Translations under genes and position numbers: made by a program
Source of the DNA: Mycobacteriales bacterium
GTDB taxonomy: Bacteria; Actinomycetota; Actinomycetes; JAFAQI01; DASSKL01
Length of the DNA: 59,340 bases
Assembly: GCA_035690485.1 (NCBI GenBank)
Contig: DASSKL010000052.1
Span: 1 to 59,340 of the forward strand
Direction: 5' to 3'
Part shown: positions 8,034-18,000 of the stretch, one piece after another
Layout: each line of letters begins with the position of its first letter
Numbering within the stretch: the stretch's first letter is position 1
The notes under the pieces: model-generated
What the model was told of the DNA's origin: nothing
The model's input: only the letters and a program-made list of their open reading frames with translations
Database searches by the model: none

Positions 8034-10042
8034 TAGGAGGAGGCGAAGCGGCTGGTCGCTACGCCCTGCTCGATGGCCAGCTCCAGCGTGCGGGCCAGGA
8101 ACACCGCCATCTCGTCACGGGGCAGGCTGGTGTCCGGCTGGTAGGTACGCGGCCCGCTCGGCTGCGTCTGACCCTGCACCACGCCGACGGCGGCGAGCGC
8201 GTTGATGTCGGCGTCGAACGGCGGCCCGTCGTCCTGGAAGTAGTCGTTCGAGGACGCGGGTACCTGGTAGCCGGCGAACGCGAGGGTCCGCCGCAGGAAC
8301 GACGCCATCTCACCGCGCAGCACCGGCGCCCCCGGGTCGAAGTGCTGGGCGTCCTGCTTGCCCTGGCTGATGCCGGCGGCCGCGATCGCGCAGATCGCGT
8401 TCTGCTCGTCCTGCGGCAACGTCGAGATGTCTACGAACTGGCAGGGCGCCTGGCCCGGCGGCCGGCCCTTCGAGGTGGCAGCCAGCAGGTTCGACAGGAA
8501 CATCGCCATCTCGCGACGCAGGACGGTCTCGCCGGGGGCGTACTGCGTCGCGGTGCGGCCCTGGGTGACTCCGTAGGCAGCGATGCAGTTGATCGCGGCC
8601 GCGAACGCGTCACCGGAGGTGTCGGTGAAGCCGGCGTTCGGCGTGCTGCTCGGGGGGCAGGCCTTGCTCGTGTAGTCGGGCGCGGCGGCGGGAGCCGGCG
8701 CGACCACGGTGAACCACGAGCTGCGGATCGGGTTGCTCCCGCCGGGGTTCGCGGCGCGGATGCCGTCGCCGGTCGTCGTCACCGAGGTCGGCTGGCCCTG
8801 CGCGTCAACGCCCTCGAGCCGAACCGACGTGACCCGGCCGCCCCAGTCGCCGTTGCCGTCGCGGGACACGATGACCATGCGCTGCACGGTGCCGACCTGC
8901 GGGAACTTCGCCTGCAGCTGCGCGGCGCTCAGCGTGGCGGTCCAGTCGTGGTACGGCGAGTCGATGGCGTCCCACGGGTCCTGCTCGGCGATCAGGTAGG
9001 GCTGGCTGCCGGCGACGGTCCACCCCCCGTTGGACGAGCTGAACTGCGCGAAGATGACCTGGCCGTTGTAGGTGCGCACGATGCCCGCGGTCGCGGCGAT
9101 GGCGTCGTTGGTGCTCTGCGACTCGAGCTGCGTGGTGGTGCCGCCGGCCGGGGTGACGCTGGCGCCGCCGTAGACCTGGCAGAAGGTGCTGTCGCAGATG
9201 TCCCAGGGGCTGCCGCCGTTGTTGACGTGCTCGTAGGTCGAGTAGGAGCGCGCCGCCACGGCCTGTGCCTGCAGCGCCGCCGCCGGCCACCACGCGGGCG
9301 ACTCGCGCGGCACGACGTCCTGCAGGTAGTTCTCGATCGGCAGCGCGTTGACCCGCATGAACGTCGTGGCGCCGGTGGAGTCGACCTCGAGCGTGCCGTG
9401 GTAGCTGCGCACGGTGCCGTCGCGGTAGTACATCGACAGGTCACCGGTGGCGGCGAACCGCAGGGGGCCGGTCAGCACGGTCTTGCCGCCGATGGGCACG
9501 GTCGTCCAGGCGCCGTTCTTGTGCATGTACGCCGTGAGGCCCTTGCCGCCGGGGTCGGCGTTGATGCCGTAGCGGTCGGCCGCCGGGTCGCTGAGCGCGA
9601 CCGACGTGCCGGTTGCCAGGTCGGTGACGGTCAGGCCGGCGGCCGGCAGCACCTCGAGGTCGCACTTCACACTCGGCGTGGTCGACGCCGCGTCGCACTG
9701 GTAACGCCGGTCGGGGTTGCTGGTCTGGCCGGGCTGGTAGCCCTCTGCGCCGAGCTCGGTCAGCGCAACCCGGATGGTCGGGTTGCCCTGCTGCGTGGCG
9801 GTCGTGCCCGGGTAGTAGAAGTCGAGGATCTTCGTCGCGCTGACCCCCTGCTTCGCCGCGCCCTCGGCTCCCCATTGCGAGAGTCCCCGCCCGTGCCCCC
9901 AGCCGTGGCCCTGCAGCTGCAGCACCCCGGAGGCCGGGATCGGGTAGGTCTCGTCAGCCAGCGCGGGTGAGGCGGGCAGGGCGACGGCCCCGGCGACGAG
10001 CAGGCTGCCGAGCGCGAGCACGGCGGGCGGGCGTAGACGCAT
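8033..10042 (-). CDS. secreted SpoIID/LytB-domain protein with three SLH repeats
   Basis: A 669-residue exported protein. Residues 1-29 form a signal peptide ending in ASPALA. The SpoIID/LytB region follows (about 40-430), with the hallmark GHGWGHGRGLSQWGAEG and ALPIENYLQDVVPRE motifs; in SpoIID this fold is a peptidoglycan lytic transglycosylase acting on denuded glycan. The C-terminal part (about 470-665) holds three S-layer-homology repeats, each with a YGVTQGR- or GISQGK-like turn followed by RREMAMFLSNLL, RGEMASFLRRTL or RDEMAVFLARTL. SLH units usually bind a secondary wall polymer. The ATG at 10042 has a GGAGAA ribosome site. It is translationally coupled to downstream glycosyltransferases, tying it to the glycan operon. 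Confidence 0.88.
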   Translation of the reverse strand: MRLRPPAVLALGSLLVAGAVALPASPALADETYPIPASGVLQLQGHGWGHGRGLSQWGAEGAAKQGVSATKILDFYYPGTTATQQGNPTIRVALTELGAEGYQPGQTSNPDRRYQCDAASTTPSVKCDLEVLPAAGLTVTDLATGTSVALSDPAADRYGINADPGGKGLTAYMHKNGAWTTVPIGGKTVLTGPLRFAATGDLSMYYRDGTVRSYHGTLEVDSTGATTFMRVNALPIENYLQDVVPRESPAWWPAAALQAQAVAARSYSTYEHVNNGGSPWDICDSTFCQVYGGASVTPAGGTTTQLESQSTNDAIAATAGIVRTYNGQVIFAQFSSSNGGWTVAGSQPYLIAEQDPWDAIDSPYHDWTATLSAAQLQAKFPQVGTVQRMVIVSRDGNGDWGGRVTSVRLEGVDAQGQPTSVTTTGDGIRAANPGGSNPIRSSWFTVVAPAPAAAPDYTSKACPPSSTPNAGFTDTSGDAFAAAINCIAAYGVTQGRTATQYAPGETVLRREMAMFLSNLLAATSKGRPPGQAPCQFVDISTLPQDEQNAICAIAAAGISQGKQDAQHFDPGAPVLRGEMASFLRRTLAFAGYQVPASSNDYFQDDGPPFDADINALAAVGVVQGQTQPSGPRTYQPDTSLPRDEMAVFLARTLELAIEQGVATSRFASS

Positions 10043-10070
10043 GAACGTTCTCCGAGCGAGGGGGGTCGGA

Positions 10071-11057
10071 TCACGGTAACCGGCGGGTGGTGGTTCCTCC
10101 CGGTTGCGCCGTCGGTGTGGCGTCTTGGGATCCGCCGGCCGGCCGCCGGCTACGGCGGACGGCGAGTGCCGCGCCCGCGGCGAGCGCGAGGTCGCAGAGG
10201 GTCACGACCACGCGGCTGACCACCGCGACCGCCGTCGCCGCCGGAGTCGGCATGACCGTCCGCAGGACGACGACGAGCACCGCCTCCCGCACGCCGGCGC
10301 CGGCGGGCAGGGGTACGACGAGCAGGCCCACGACGACCGCCAGCGCGTAGCCGCCGATCGCGAGCGGCGACTCGTGGACGTGCAGGCTGCCGATGTCGCC
10401 CGCGAGCAACGCCGCCTGGCCGCCGAAGGCCAGCCAGGTCACGACGTACAGCGCACCTGCCGTCAGCATCCCGCGCCCGGTGAGCGGCTCCTCCAGCGGT
10501 GGCCGCCTAAGCAACGAAAAAGCCTTGCGCAGCAAGGGGTTCAGTACCCGTGGATGCAGCATGAGCACGCCGGCGGGCGCGGCAAGGAGGGCCCAGGCGT
10601 AGACCCCGCCGGCGCCGGACAGCAGTGCGGGCAGAGCCATCACCCCGACCACCGCGCCGGTGACGACCGAGACGCCGGTCGCGATGAGGTAGGCCGCCAC
10701 GCTGCGCGACCGGGGCACGCCGAGGTCCGCACCCATCTCCGCCTGGGCGACGGCCGGCCAGACGCTGCCGGGCAGGTACTTGCCGAGCTGGCCGACGAAG
10801 AACACCCGTGCCGCCGCACCGGCCGGCAGCGGCGAGCCGAGGTCGGCGAGCACGGCCCGCCAGGCGAGCATGGAGAACCACAGCCCTGCGGCGAAACAGC
10901 CGAACGCCCCGACCGCGTAGGGCGCCGACAGCCGCGACAACCGGGTGGCGACGTCGTGCCACTGGTCGGCGAGCGCGAACGCGACGCCGGCCGCGACCGC
11001 GAGGACGAAGGCGAGGCGTAGCGCCAGCCGCCACCGCCTCCGGCGCGGCCCGCTCAC
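10071..11057 (-). CDS. lysylphosphatidylglycerol-synthase-type membrane protein (flippase-like, UPF0104)
   Basis: A 328-residue polytopic membrane protein with about eight hydrophobic segments. It matches the LPG_synthase_TM / AglD-like family by features such as GQLGKYLPGSVWP and the glycine/valine-rich late helix with LVVPLPAGAGVREAV. Members occur in lipid modification and in polysaccharide clusters, where they are thought to move or process lipid-linked intermediates. The GTG start overlaps the methyltransferase stop (GTGA at 11054-11057), placing it in the glycan operon. No catalytic domain is attached, so a true MprF role is unlikely. Confidence 0.8.
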   Translation of the reverse strand: MSGPRRRRWRLALRLAFVLAVAAGVAFALADQWHDVATRLSRLSAPYAVGAFGCFAAGLWFSMLAWRAVLADLGSPLPAGAAARVFFVGQLGKYLPGSVWPAVAQAEMGADLGVPRSRSVAAYLIATGVSVVTGAVVGVMALPALLSGAGGVYAWALLAAPAGVLMLHPRVLNPLLRKAFSLLRRPPLEEPLTGRGMLTAGALYVVTWLAFGGQAALLAGDIGSLHVHESPLAIGGYALAVVVGLLVVPLPAGAGVREAVLVVVLRTVMPTPAATAVAVVSRVVVTLCDLALAAGAALAVRRSRRPAGGSQDATPTAQPGGTTTRRLP

Positions 11058-11878
11058 GCCGCTGCGCGTGGCCGGGTGGGCACCGGCGTGGGCATCAGCG
11101 GCAGCGGTGGCCCGGCCGGGCGGGAGGGGCCGGTCGTCGCGACCCAGATGTAGGTCGGCACGAGCGGCATCGCGGCGCGCAGTGCCCAGTGCGGAGCGCG
11201 GGAGACGGGGCCCGGCACGATGTCGTCGCTCGCGAACATCCGCGGCGCCGTGAGCACCGGCAGGGTGTAGTCCCAGACGTGGTAGCCGGAGAGCAGCGCG
11301 CGCAGCCCCGGCCGGGTACGGAACCGCTCGTAGTAGTGGTCGGCGCGGCCCGACGCGCGCACGTAGCGGTCGGCCACCGGACCGGGCAGCCAGGACAGGA
11401 ACGGCAGCCGGTAGTGGGGCTCGATGACGCCGAGCCGGTTGCCGAGCCCGAGGTACATGACGCCGCCCGGCCGCAGCACCCGGCCCAGCTCCGCGACGAC
11501 GGCGTCGGGGTCGACGACGTGCTCGTAGATGTGGTTGAAGACCACGACGTCGAGGCTCTGGTCGGGCAGCGGCAGCCGGTCACCGCTGGCGCAGCAGAAC
11601 TGCACGTGCCCGCCGAACCGCTGCTGCGCCTTGCCGAGCCCCGGCACGTCGATGTCGAAGCCCAGAACCCGCGACGCGCCCGCGGACGACAGCTCGTCGG
11701 CGATGTAGCCGGCGGAGCAGCCGACGTCGGCGACCACCAGACCGGACAGCTCGTCGCGGCCGAGAAAGTGCCGGAGCACCGCGAGGATCTTGCGCGCCTT
11801 GCCGCGCCGGTGCTCCTCGTCGAGCATGGTGTCCATCAGCTCGGAGTAGGCGAGCTGCGGCGAGCCGCGGCGGGCCAT
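11054..11878 (-). CDS. class I SAM-dependent methyltransferase
   Basis: A 274-residue methyltransferase starting at ATG 11878, which overlaps the upstream GT4 stop as TGATG; the longer frame above it is the GT4 gene. SAM-binding motif I is VVADVGCSAGYIADEL, the acidic motif is GFDIDVPGL, and a DVVVFNHIYEHVVDPDAVV motif IV/V follows, with RVLRPGGVMYLG next. This layout is typical of Methyltransf_11 enzymes in polysaccharide loci, which methylate sugars or a terminal residue. The C-terminal 80 residues may contain a weak hydrophobic segment near the end. Substrate unknown. Confidence 0.85.
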   Translation of the reverse strand: MARRGSPQLAYSELMDTMLDEEHRRGKARKILAVLRHFLGRDELSGLVVADVGCSAGYIADELSSAGASRVLGFDIDVPGLGKAQQRFGGHVQFCCASGDRLPLPDQSLDVVVFNHIYEHVVDPDAVVAELGRVLRPGGVMYLGLGNRLGVIEPHYRLPFLSWLPGPVADRYVRASGRADHYYERFRTRPGLRALLSGYHVWDYTLPVLTAPRMFASDDIVPGPVSRAPHWALRAAMPLVPTYIWVATTGPSRPAGPPLPLMPTPVPTRPRAAA

Positions 11879-12996
11879 CAGCGCACCGCGCCGGTGAGCG
11901 TCGAGACCAGCACGTCGAGGTAGTCCTTCCACTGCGCGTCGGCGTCGACCGGCCGGATGCCGGACCGCAACCGATCGAGCATGCCTGGTTCGTAGAGCCG
12001 GCGCAGCGCAGCGGCGAGCGAGTCGGCATCTCCGGGCTCGCAGAGCAGGCCGTCGACCCCGTCGCGCACCTGCTCGGGCAGCGCCCCGACCCGCGTCGCG
12101 ACCACCGGGATGCCGTACTCGAACGCGAGGTAGGCGTGCTGCGACCCCGTCGACGACAGGTAGGGCACGACCAGGGCGTCGGCCGACCGGAACAGTGCCG
12201 GCACGTCGTCGGAGGGCACGTAACCCGGCCGGATCTCGACCCGCCCGGTCAGCCCGAGCGAGTCGACCAGTGCGCGGGTGTCGTCCACCCCTTGCCAGAA
12301 CTCTCCGGCCACGACCAAGTCGACGTCGGGCACGGAGGGCAGCGCACGCAGGAGCACCTCGAGTCCCTTGTAGGGCCGCACCAGCCCGAAGAACAGGAGC
12401 CGGCGTCGTACCGACCGGGTTTCCGACAGATCAGGGGGCGCCGGACGCAGGAACGCCGGCAGCGGGCAGACGGCGACGTGCACGCCGGTCAACGACCGGG
12501 CGAGGGCCGCTTCGGCGGGCGAGTGCACGAGCACCGCGTCGGCACGGCTGAGCACCGCACGCACCAGCCGCTCGTCGACGCCCCGCCGCTCGTGCGGGAG
12601 CACGTTGTGGCACAGCGCGAGCACCCGCGCGCGGCCGCCGCGCATCGCCCGCAGGATCGTGAGGTAGGCCGGCACCTGCACCGGGGTGACCATCACGACG
12701 ACGACCCAGTCGACCTCCGCGGCGAGCCGGCGGCCGACCCGCCACCAGGAGTCGGGCCGGCGCCAGGACAGCGGGTAGGTGGTGGCGGCGTACGGCGGGA
12801 TCTCGGGCTCGGCGACCGTCTGCTGCCCCGGGTAGAGCAGCGCCGGGTACTGCGCGGACCACGACACCAGCCGCACGTCGTGGCCGGCGGCGGACAGCCG
12901 GCGGGCGAGCTCCGTCGTGTGCTGTGCGATGCCGCCCTTGTAGGGGTGGGTCGGGCCGACGATCGCGATGCGGAGCCGGCGCGGCTCAGTCGTCAC
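11878..12996 (-). CDS. GT4-family glycosyltransferase
   Basis: A 372-residue GT-B enzyme with start GTG 12996. The N-terminal IVGPTHPYKGGIAQHTTELA is the usual glycine-rich acceptor-side loop. The C-terminal domain shows LLFFGLVRPYKGLEVLL, and the catalytic region has AYLAFEYGIPVVATRVGALPE, a variant of the E-x7-E block in which the first acidic position is not obvious. It overlaps the preceding GT2 gene by 11 bp and the following methyltransferase by 1 bp. It is likely part of the same lipid-linked assembly line; the sugar donor is unknown. Confidence 0.86.
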   Translation of the reverse strand: MTTEPRRLRIAIVGPTHPYKGGIAQHTTELARRLSAAGHDVRLVSWSAQYPALLYPGQQTVAEPEIPPYAATTYPLSWRRPDSWWRVGRRLAAEVDWVVVVMVTPVQVPAYLTILRAMRGGRARVLALCHNVLPHERRGVDERLVRAVLSRADAVLVHSPAEAALARSLTGVHVAVCPLPAFLRPAPPDLSETRSVRRRLLFFGLVRPYKGLEVLLRALPSVPDVDLVVAGEFWQGVDDTRALVDSLGLTGRVEIRPGYVPSDDVPALFRSADALVVPYLSSTGSQHAYLAFEYGIPVVATRVGALPEQVRDGVDGLLCEPGDADSLAAALRRLYEPGMLDRLRSGIRPVDADAQWKDYLDVLVSTLTGAVR

Positions 12997-14035
12997 GCGA
13001 GCGCACGATGAGGTCGGCGAGCAGCGCGAGAGAGCCGATGATCAGGCCGGCCACGATCAGCAGGATCGAGTTGGCCGGCAGGTAGAGCGGGTGCGCGATC
13101 TGGTCGTAGGTGACCGCCTTCAGCACGCCGATGCCGAAGACCCACAGCGCGACCGGCATCAGCACCTTGAGCGGGTTGAAGTACATGACCATCCGCAGCA
13201 CCTGGAGGATGTAGCGGTAGGCGTCCTTGGTGAAGTGGAACTTCGACGTCCCCGAGCGCTTGGCGTAGTCGATCGGCACGTAGCGCACGTAGTGCTGGTT
13301 GGACAGGAACGCCAGGGTGATCGTGGTGACGCAGGAGAACCCCGGTGGCAGCAACCGCAGGTAGGGCAGCGAGACCTGCCGCCGGAATGCCCGCAGCCCG
13401 GAGTTGAGGTCGGGGATCTGCGTGCCGCTGAGGTACTCCGCGATCTTGCGGATGACCCACTTCGCCGGCACCCGGAGGATCTTGTAGGTGCCCTGCTCCT
13501 CGGTGCGGGCGCCGACGACCTGGTCGACGGTGGCGTCCTTGTCGAGGATGCCGACCAGCTCGGGGATCCGGTCGTTGGGGTAGGTCATGTCGGCGTCGGT
13601 CCAGACCACGATCTCGCCGCGGGCCTGCTCGGTGCCGATGCGCCGCGCGGTGCCGGAGCCGCCGTTGCGGTGGAAGGGCATCAGCCGCATCCGCGGGAAC
13701 CGCGGAAGCGCCTCCTGCAGCAGCGCCAGCGTGTTGTCGGTCGACGCGTCGTCGATGACGATCAGCTCGTAGCCGTAGCCGCTCGCGTCCATCGCCGCCG
13801 TGATCCGCTCGAGCTCGAGCAGGACGTGGTCCTGCTCGTTGAAGCACGGCAGGATGATCGAGACGTGCGGCGCGGGTCCGAAGCGGCGTCCGGTCCCGAC
13901 CTCCTCGACCGCCCGCTCGGCCGCGGCACCGGCCGCCTGCGCCTCCGCGGCGACCAGCTGTTCCTGGGTGAGCACCTGCGTCGGCGCATCGGCCCCGGTG
14001 GACCAGGGTGCGGCACCGGAGTCGGGCGTGCTCAT
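12986..14035 (-). CDS. GT2 polyprenyl-phosphate glycosyltransferase (DPM/GtrB-like) with C-terminal membrane anchors
   Basis: A 349-residue enzyme. I placed the start at ATG 14035. A 60-residue Ala/Glu-rich N-terminal extension precedes the GT2 core: VSIILPCFNEQDHV, IDDASTDNTL, and VVWTDADMTYPNDRI, which holds the DxD metal site. Two hydrophobic helices near residues 285-340 (VLMPVALWVFGIGVL and SILLIVAGLIIGSLALL) anchor it. This is the dolichol-phosphate-mannose/glucose synthase pattern, so it probably charges a polyprenyl phosphate with a sugar for use outside the cytoplasm. It is the first gene of the coupled minus-strand operon. A GtrA-type partner occurs far away at 38761-39225. Confidence 0.87.
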   Translation of the reverse strand: MSTPDSGAAPWSTGADAPTQVLTQEQLVAAEAQAAGAAAERAVEEVGTGRRFGPAPHVSIILPCFNEQDHVLLELERITAAMDASGYGYELIVIDDASTDNTLALLQEALPRFPRMRLMPFHRNGGSGTARRIGTEQARGEIVVWTDADMTYPNDRIPELVGILDKDATVDQVVGARTEEQGTYKILRVPAKWVIRKIAEYLSGTQIPDLNSGLRAFRRQVSLPYLRLLPPGFSCVTTITLAFLSNQHYVRYVPIDYAKRSGTSKFHFTKDAYRYILQVLRMVMYFNPLKVLMPVALWVFGIGVLKAVTYDQIAHPLYLPANSILLIVAGLIIGSLALLADLIVRSRDD

Positions 14036-14082
14036 GCGGAACGCTCCCAGGGTTTGCGGCGGCATGGGAAAAGATACCGGTC

Positions 14083-15006
14083 ATGTCCGAGGCGACCGTC
14101 GTCGTCGTGTCGTGGAACGGCCGCCATCTGCTGCCCGCCTGCCTCGATGCCCTGCTGCCCCAGCGGCCCGCCGCCGTCTGGGTCGTCGACAACGGTTCGG
14201 TCGACGGCACGGCCGACTGGCTCGCGACCGCCTACCCGTCGGTGCGGGTGCTGCGCAGCCCGACGAATCTCGGCTTCGCCGGTGGCAACAACCTCGCCCT
14301 GCGCGAGGTCGCGACCGAGTTCGCCGTACTCCTCAACAACGACGCGGTGCCACGGCCGGGGTGGCTCGCCGCCCTGCTGGCGGGCTTCGACGCCCCCGAG
14401 GTGGCCGCGGTGGCGTCGAAGGTGCTGCTGCCCGACGGCACGATCAACAGCATCGGCGGGCGGGTCGACCGTGACGGCTACGGGCACGACATCGGCTTGC
14501 GCGCGACGGACGACGGCAGCTACGACGTAGCCGCCGACGTGCTCGTCGCGCCCGGCACGGCCTGCGCGCTGCGCACGGCGGCGCTGCACGACGTCGGCGG
14601 GTTCGACGACGACTACTTCCTCTACTACGAGGACGTCGACCTCTGCTGGCGGCTGCGGCTGGCCGGCTGGCGGGTGCGCACCGCGCCGGCAGCGGTCGTC
14701 GACCACCTGCACTCCGCGACGACCGGCACCGTGTCGGACCTGCACGCGTTCCACGACACCCGCAACCGGCTGCTGACGCTGACGAAGGACGCGACTGCGG
14801 GCCTCGCGCTGCGCGAGGTGCTGCGCTTCCCGCTCACCACGGCTTCGATCGCGGTGCACGAGGACCGGCACCGGGCGCGGGTCAGGATGCGCGCCTACGC
14901 GTCGTACCTGCGGCTGCTGCCCCGCACGCTGCGCAAGCGGCGCAGGATCGGCGCGACGGCGAAGGTCTCGCGCGCCGACGTGCAACGGCTGGTGGGCCGG
15001 GTCTAG
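14083..15006 (+). CDS. GT2 glycosyltransferase, rhamnosyltransferase-like
   Basis: A 307-residue family 2 enzyme read from ATG 14083: VVVVSWNGRHLLPACLDAL, VDNGSVDGTADW, a LNNDAVPRPGW metal-binding motif, then YFLYYEDVDLCWRLRLAGW. This is the WbbL/RfbF-like subgroup commonly using dTDP-rhamnose, though specificity is inferred. It is the only plus-strand gene in a long minus-strand stretch. Its stop TAG (15004-15006) lies in a CTAG palindrome shared with the stop of the convergent 1180-residue gene, so no terminator can lie between them. Upstream, 47 bp separate it from the divergent GT2 gene. Confidence 0.86.
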   Translation: MSEATVVVVSWNGRHLLPACLDALLPQRPAAVWVVDNGSVDGTADWLATAYPSVRVLRSPTNLGFAGGNNLALREVATEFAVLLNNDAVPRPGWLAALLAGFDAPEVAAVASKVLLPDGTINSIGGRVDRDGYGHDIGLRATDDGSYDVAADVLVAPGTACALRTAALHDVGGFDDDYFLYYEDVDLCWRLRLAGWRVRTAPAAVVDHLHSATTGTVSDLHAFHDTRNRLLTLTKDATAGLALREVLRFPLTTASIAVHEDRHRARVRMRAYASYLRLLPRTLRKRRRIGATAKVSRADVQRLVGRV

Positions 15007-18000
15007 CCGCGGCGGGCGCGGACCGCGTTGCGCACCTTGCGGGCCGCGCGGAAGGCCGGCGCGATCGGCGTACGACGAAGGATCTCCATGCGCCGGTTGA
15101 GGGTCTGCACGGTGGCCTCGAGCTCGGTGACGTACTGGTCGAGGGTGGCGAACTGCCGGTCGCGGAACATGATGCGCCCCGACAGCCGGCCGTCGGCGTA
15201 GGCGCCGTAGAGCCGGTTGCGGTCGTCGAGCAGCGCACGCACTTCCTCGGTGATCTCGCGGTCGCGTGGCCGAAGCCGGCGGGCCTCCTGCCACTCCCAC
15301 GGCCGCAGCACCACCTCACGCAACGGCGCGACGGAGTCCTGCCAGCGGAAACGGTGGGACACCGTACGGGCGTTGGCCGAGCACTCGGCGCGCAGCACCG
15401 GGCTGGTCAACATCTTCGTGAGCGCGGCAGCCAGCGCGATCGGGTCCTCGGGCGGCACCAGCAGGCCGACCCGCTCGTCCCGGACGAGGTCGGCCAGCAC
15501 GTCGCCCTCGGTGGCGACGACCGGCAGCCCCGCCCACAGGTAGTCGAGCACCCGGGTGCGAAACGACAGCCTCGCCTCGGCGAGGTCGCGCGCGGCGGTC
15601 ACCGCGACGTCGGCCTCGAGCAGGTAGGCCTCGCGCAGGTCGTAGGGCGCCCAGTCGCCGAAGACGACGGAGTCCTGCAGGCCGAGCTCGGCGACCTTCG
15701 CCTGCGCGACCTTGGCGACGTGCATGGTCTTGACGTTGGGGCTCTCGAGCTGGAAGCCGAGGAAGTAGAGCTTGGCGTTGGGGACGTCCTTCACCACGCG
15801 CCCGAACGCCTCGATCGTGCCGATCGGGTCGAACCAGTCCCAAGTGCCGCCGCCCCACAGCACGACGAGGTCGTCGCGGCCGATCTTGGGGTGGACCCCC
15901 TTGAGCACCTGCCGCTCGTGCCGCGGCGCGCGGTCGGGCAGGCCGAACGGCACGACGTCGACGAGCTTGCGCAGGTTGGGGTCGAGGGCGTACTGGCCGA
16001 GCGTGAGGCGGTCGCGCGCGGCGAGCATGCCGAGCCAGTAGTCGCGCTGCCGCTCGGAGGCGCAGATGAAGAAGTCGCCGACGTCGAGCAGCTCGTTGAG
16101 GACAGCCACGTCGTTCTGCAGGGCCGTGTCGCCGTAAGGCTCGCCGTTGTGCAGCTCGACGTTCTCGAAGATCCACGGGTCGTAGAGGTCGACGACGAGC
16201 AGCGTCGGGACCCGCCGGAGCGCGGGCGCACGTTGCAGGGTGTAGCCCTGCACGACGGTGACGTCGGCGGCCTCGGCGAGGCGAGCGAGCGCCTCCGGGT
16301 CGTGGTAGACCGCGAGCTGTACGCCGGGCGCGGCCTTGTCGGACGCTTCGGGCACGGCGACCGTCACCTCGACGGTGCCGGCGAGGGCCTTCGCGATCTC
16401 CCAGGCGCGGATCGCCGGCCCGCTCATCTTTTCGGCGAGCGCGTCGTTGCTGATGACGAGCACCCGGGTCGCCCGGCGGCGCGGAAAGACCTTGTCGAGC
16501 CCGAACGCCGTCGTCAGCCGCTCCGACGCCTCGAGGTAGGGGCGCTCGGGCAGCACCGGCCACAGCGGCCGGTTGAACCGGTCGAACACCTCGAGGTCGC
16601 TGCGCCTGCGGGCGCGCTGGATCGTGGCGCGGTCGACCATCACCTGCTCGATGTCGTCGACCACGTCGCCGATCGCGTGCAGGTGCGCGAGCGCGTAGCG
16701 CGGCACGACCTCGGTCTCGTCGCGGTCGCCGCCGATGTCGTACGGCGTGCGCGGGAGGCCGCCCCGCAGCACGGCGCGCTTGACCATGAGCATCAGCGCC
16801 GGGCCGAGCACCCGGCCCAGGTTGTGGTCGTCGTAGTTCTTGAGGATCATCCGCAGCGCGTTGCGCTCGTAGAGCAGGAACCGTTGGTGCATCGGGAAGC
16901 GCGACGACGTGCCGTGCATCCGGTGGTAGGCCCGGGCCTTCTTGGCGAGCACCACCCGGAATCCCAGCACCCACAGCCGCCAGCCGAAGTCGACGTCCTC
17001 GAAGTAGGCGAAGAACCGCGGGTCGAGCCCGCCGACGTCGAGGAACACCTGCCGGCCGCAGAGCATCGCGCCGCCGCAGGAGAACAGCAGCTCCTTGCCG
17101 TCCTCGACGTGGGCGGTGTCGATCGGGGTCCCGTAGCCCAGCTGCTGGCCCATGCCGTAGAAGTTCGTCGCGCCCTCGCCGAAGTCGAGGGTCGAGCCGT
17201 CCCAGGAGACGATCTGGGCGCCGACGCAGACGATCCCCTGGTCGGGGTCGTAGGCCCGCACCAGCTCGCGGACGAAGTCGGGGTCGACCCGAGCGTCGTT
17301 GTTGAGCAGCACCACACACTCGGTCTCGAGCGCGGCCACGCCGGTGTTGACGGCCGGCGCGAAGCCGGTGTTGCCGTCCTGCGGCAGGACCCGCACCCAC
17401 GGGTAGCGGCTGGCGAGCAGCTCGCGCGACCCGTCGGTCGACGCGTTGTCGACGAGAACGACGTCGAGCAGGTCCTTGGGGTAGTCGAGGGCGGCGATCG
17501 AGTCGAGGCAGTCGGGCAGGTGCTCGGCGCCGTTGAGGTTGACCAGCACGATCCCGACCGACCGCAGCGCTGGTTCGCCGTCGGCGACCGGCTCCGGCAC
17601 CTCGACCGGCCCGGGCTGCTCGTCGCGCACGGCGTCGAGCGCGGTGCGCAGCGACCGCGCAACGACCGAGAACGGCTCGCTGTCCTGGGCCTCGATCCAG
17701 CGGCCCAGCGTGGAGTGCTCCGACCACGGGTCGTCGCCGCGCGGCAGCGCGCGCTGCAGCTGGGTCGCCAGGTCGACGAGCCGGACCAGGTCGCCTGTCA
17801 CGTCGCCTTCGGGTGCGGACGGGTTGAAGTCGGGGTAGCCGGCCGGCGGCCGGATGACAACCGCACGCCGGTAGTGCGGCGGGCGCCGGTCCTCCTCGCG
17901 CAACAACGTGTTGAACGCCGCGTCGACCTGGTGCAGCTCGTGCTCGCGCCGCTCGCTGGCGAGGTGGCCCTTGAGCAGCCAGAACGCGATCCAGTGGTAG

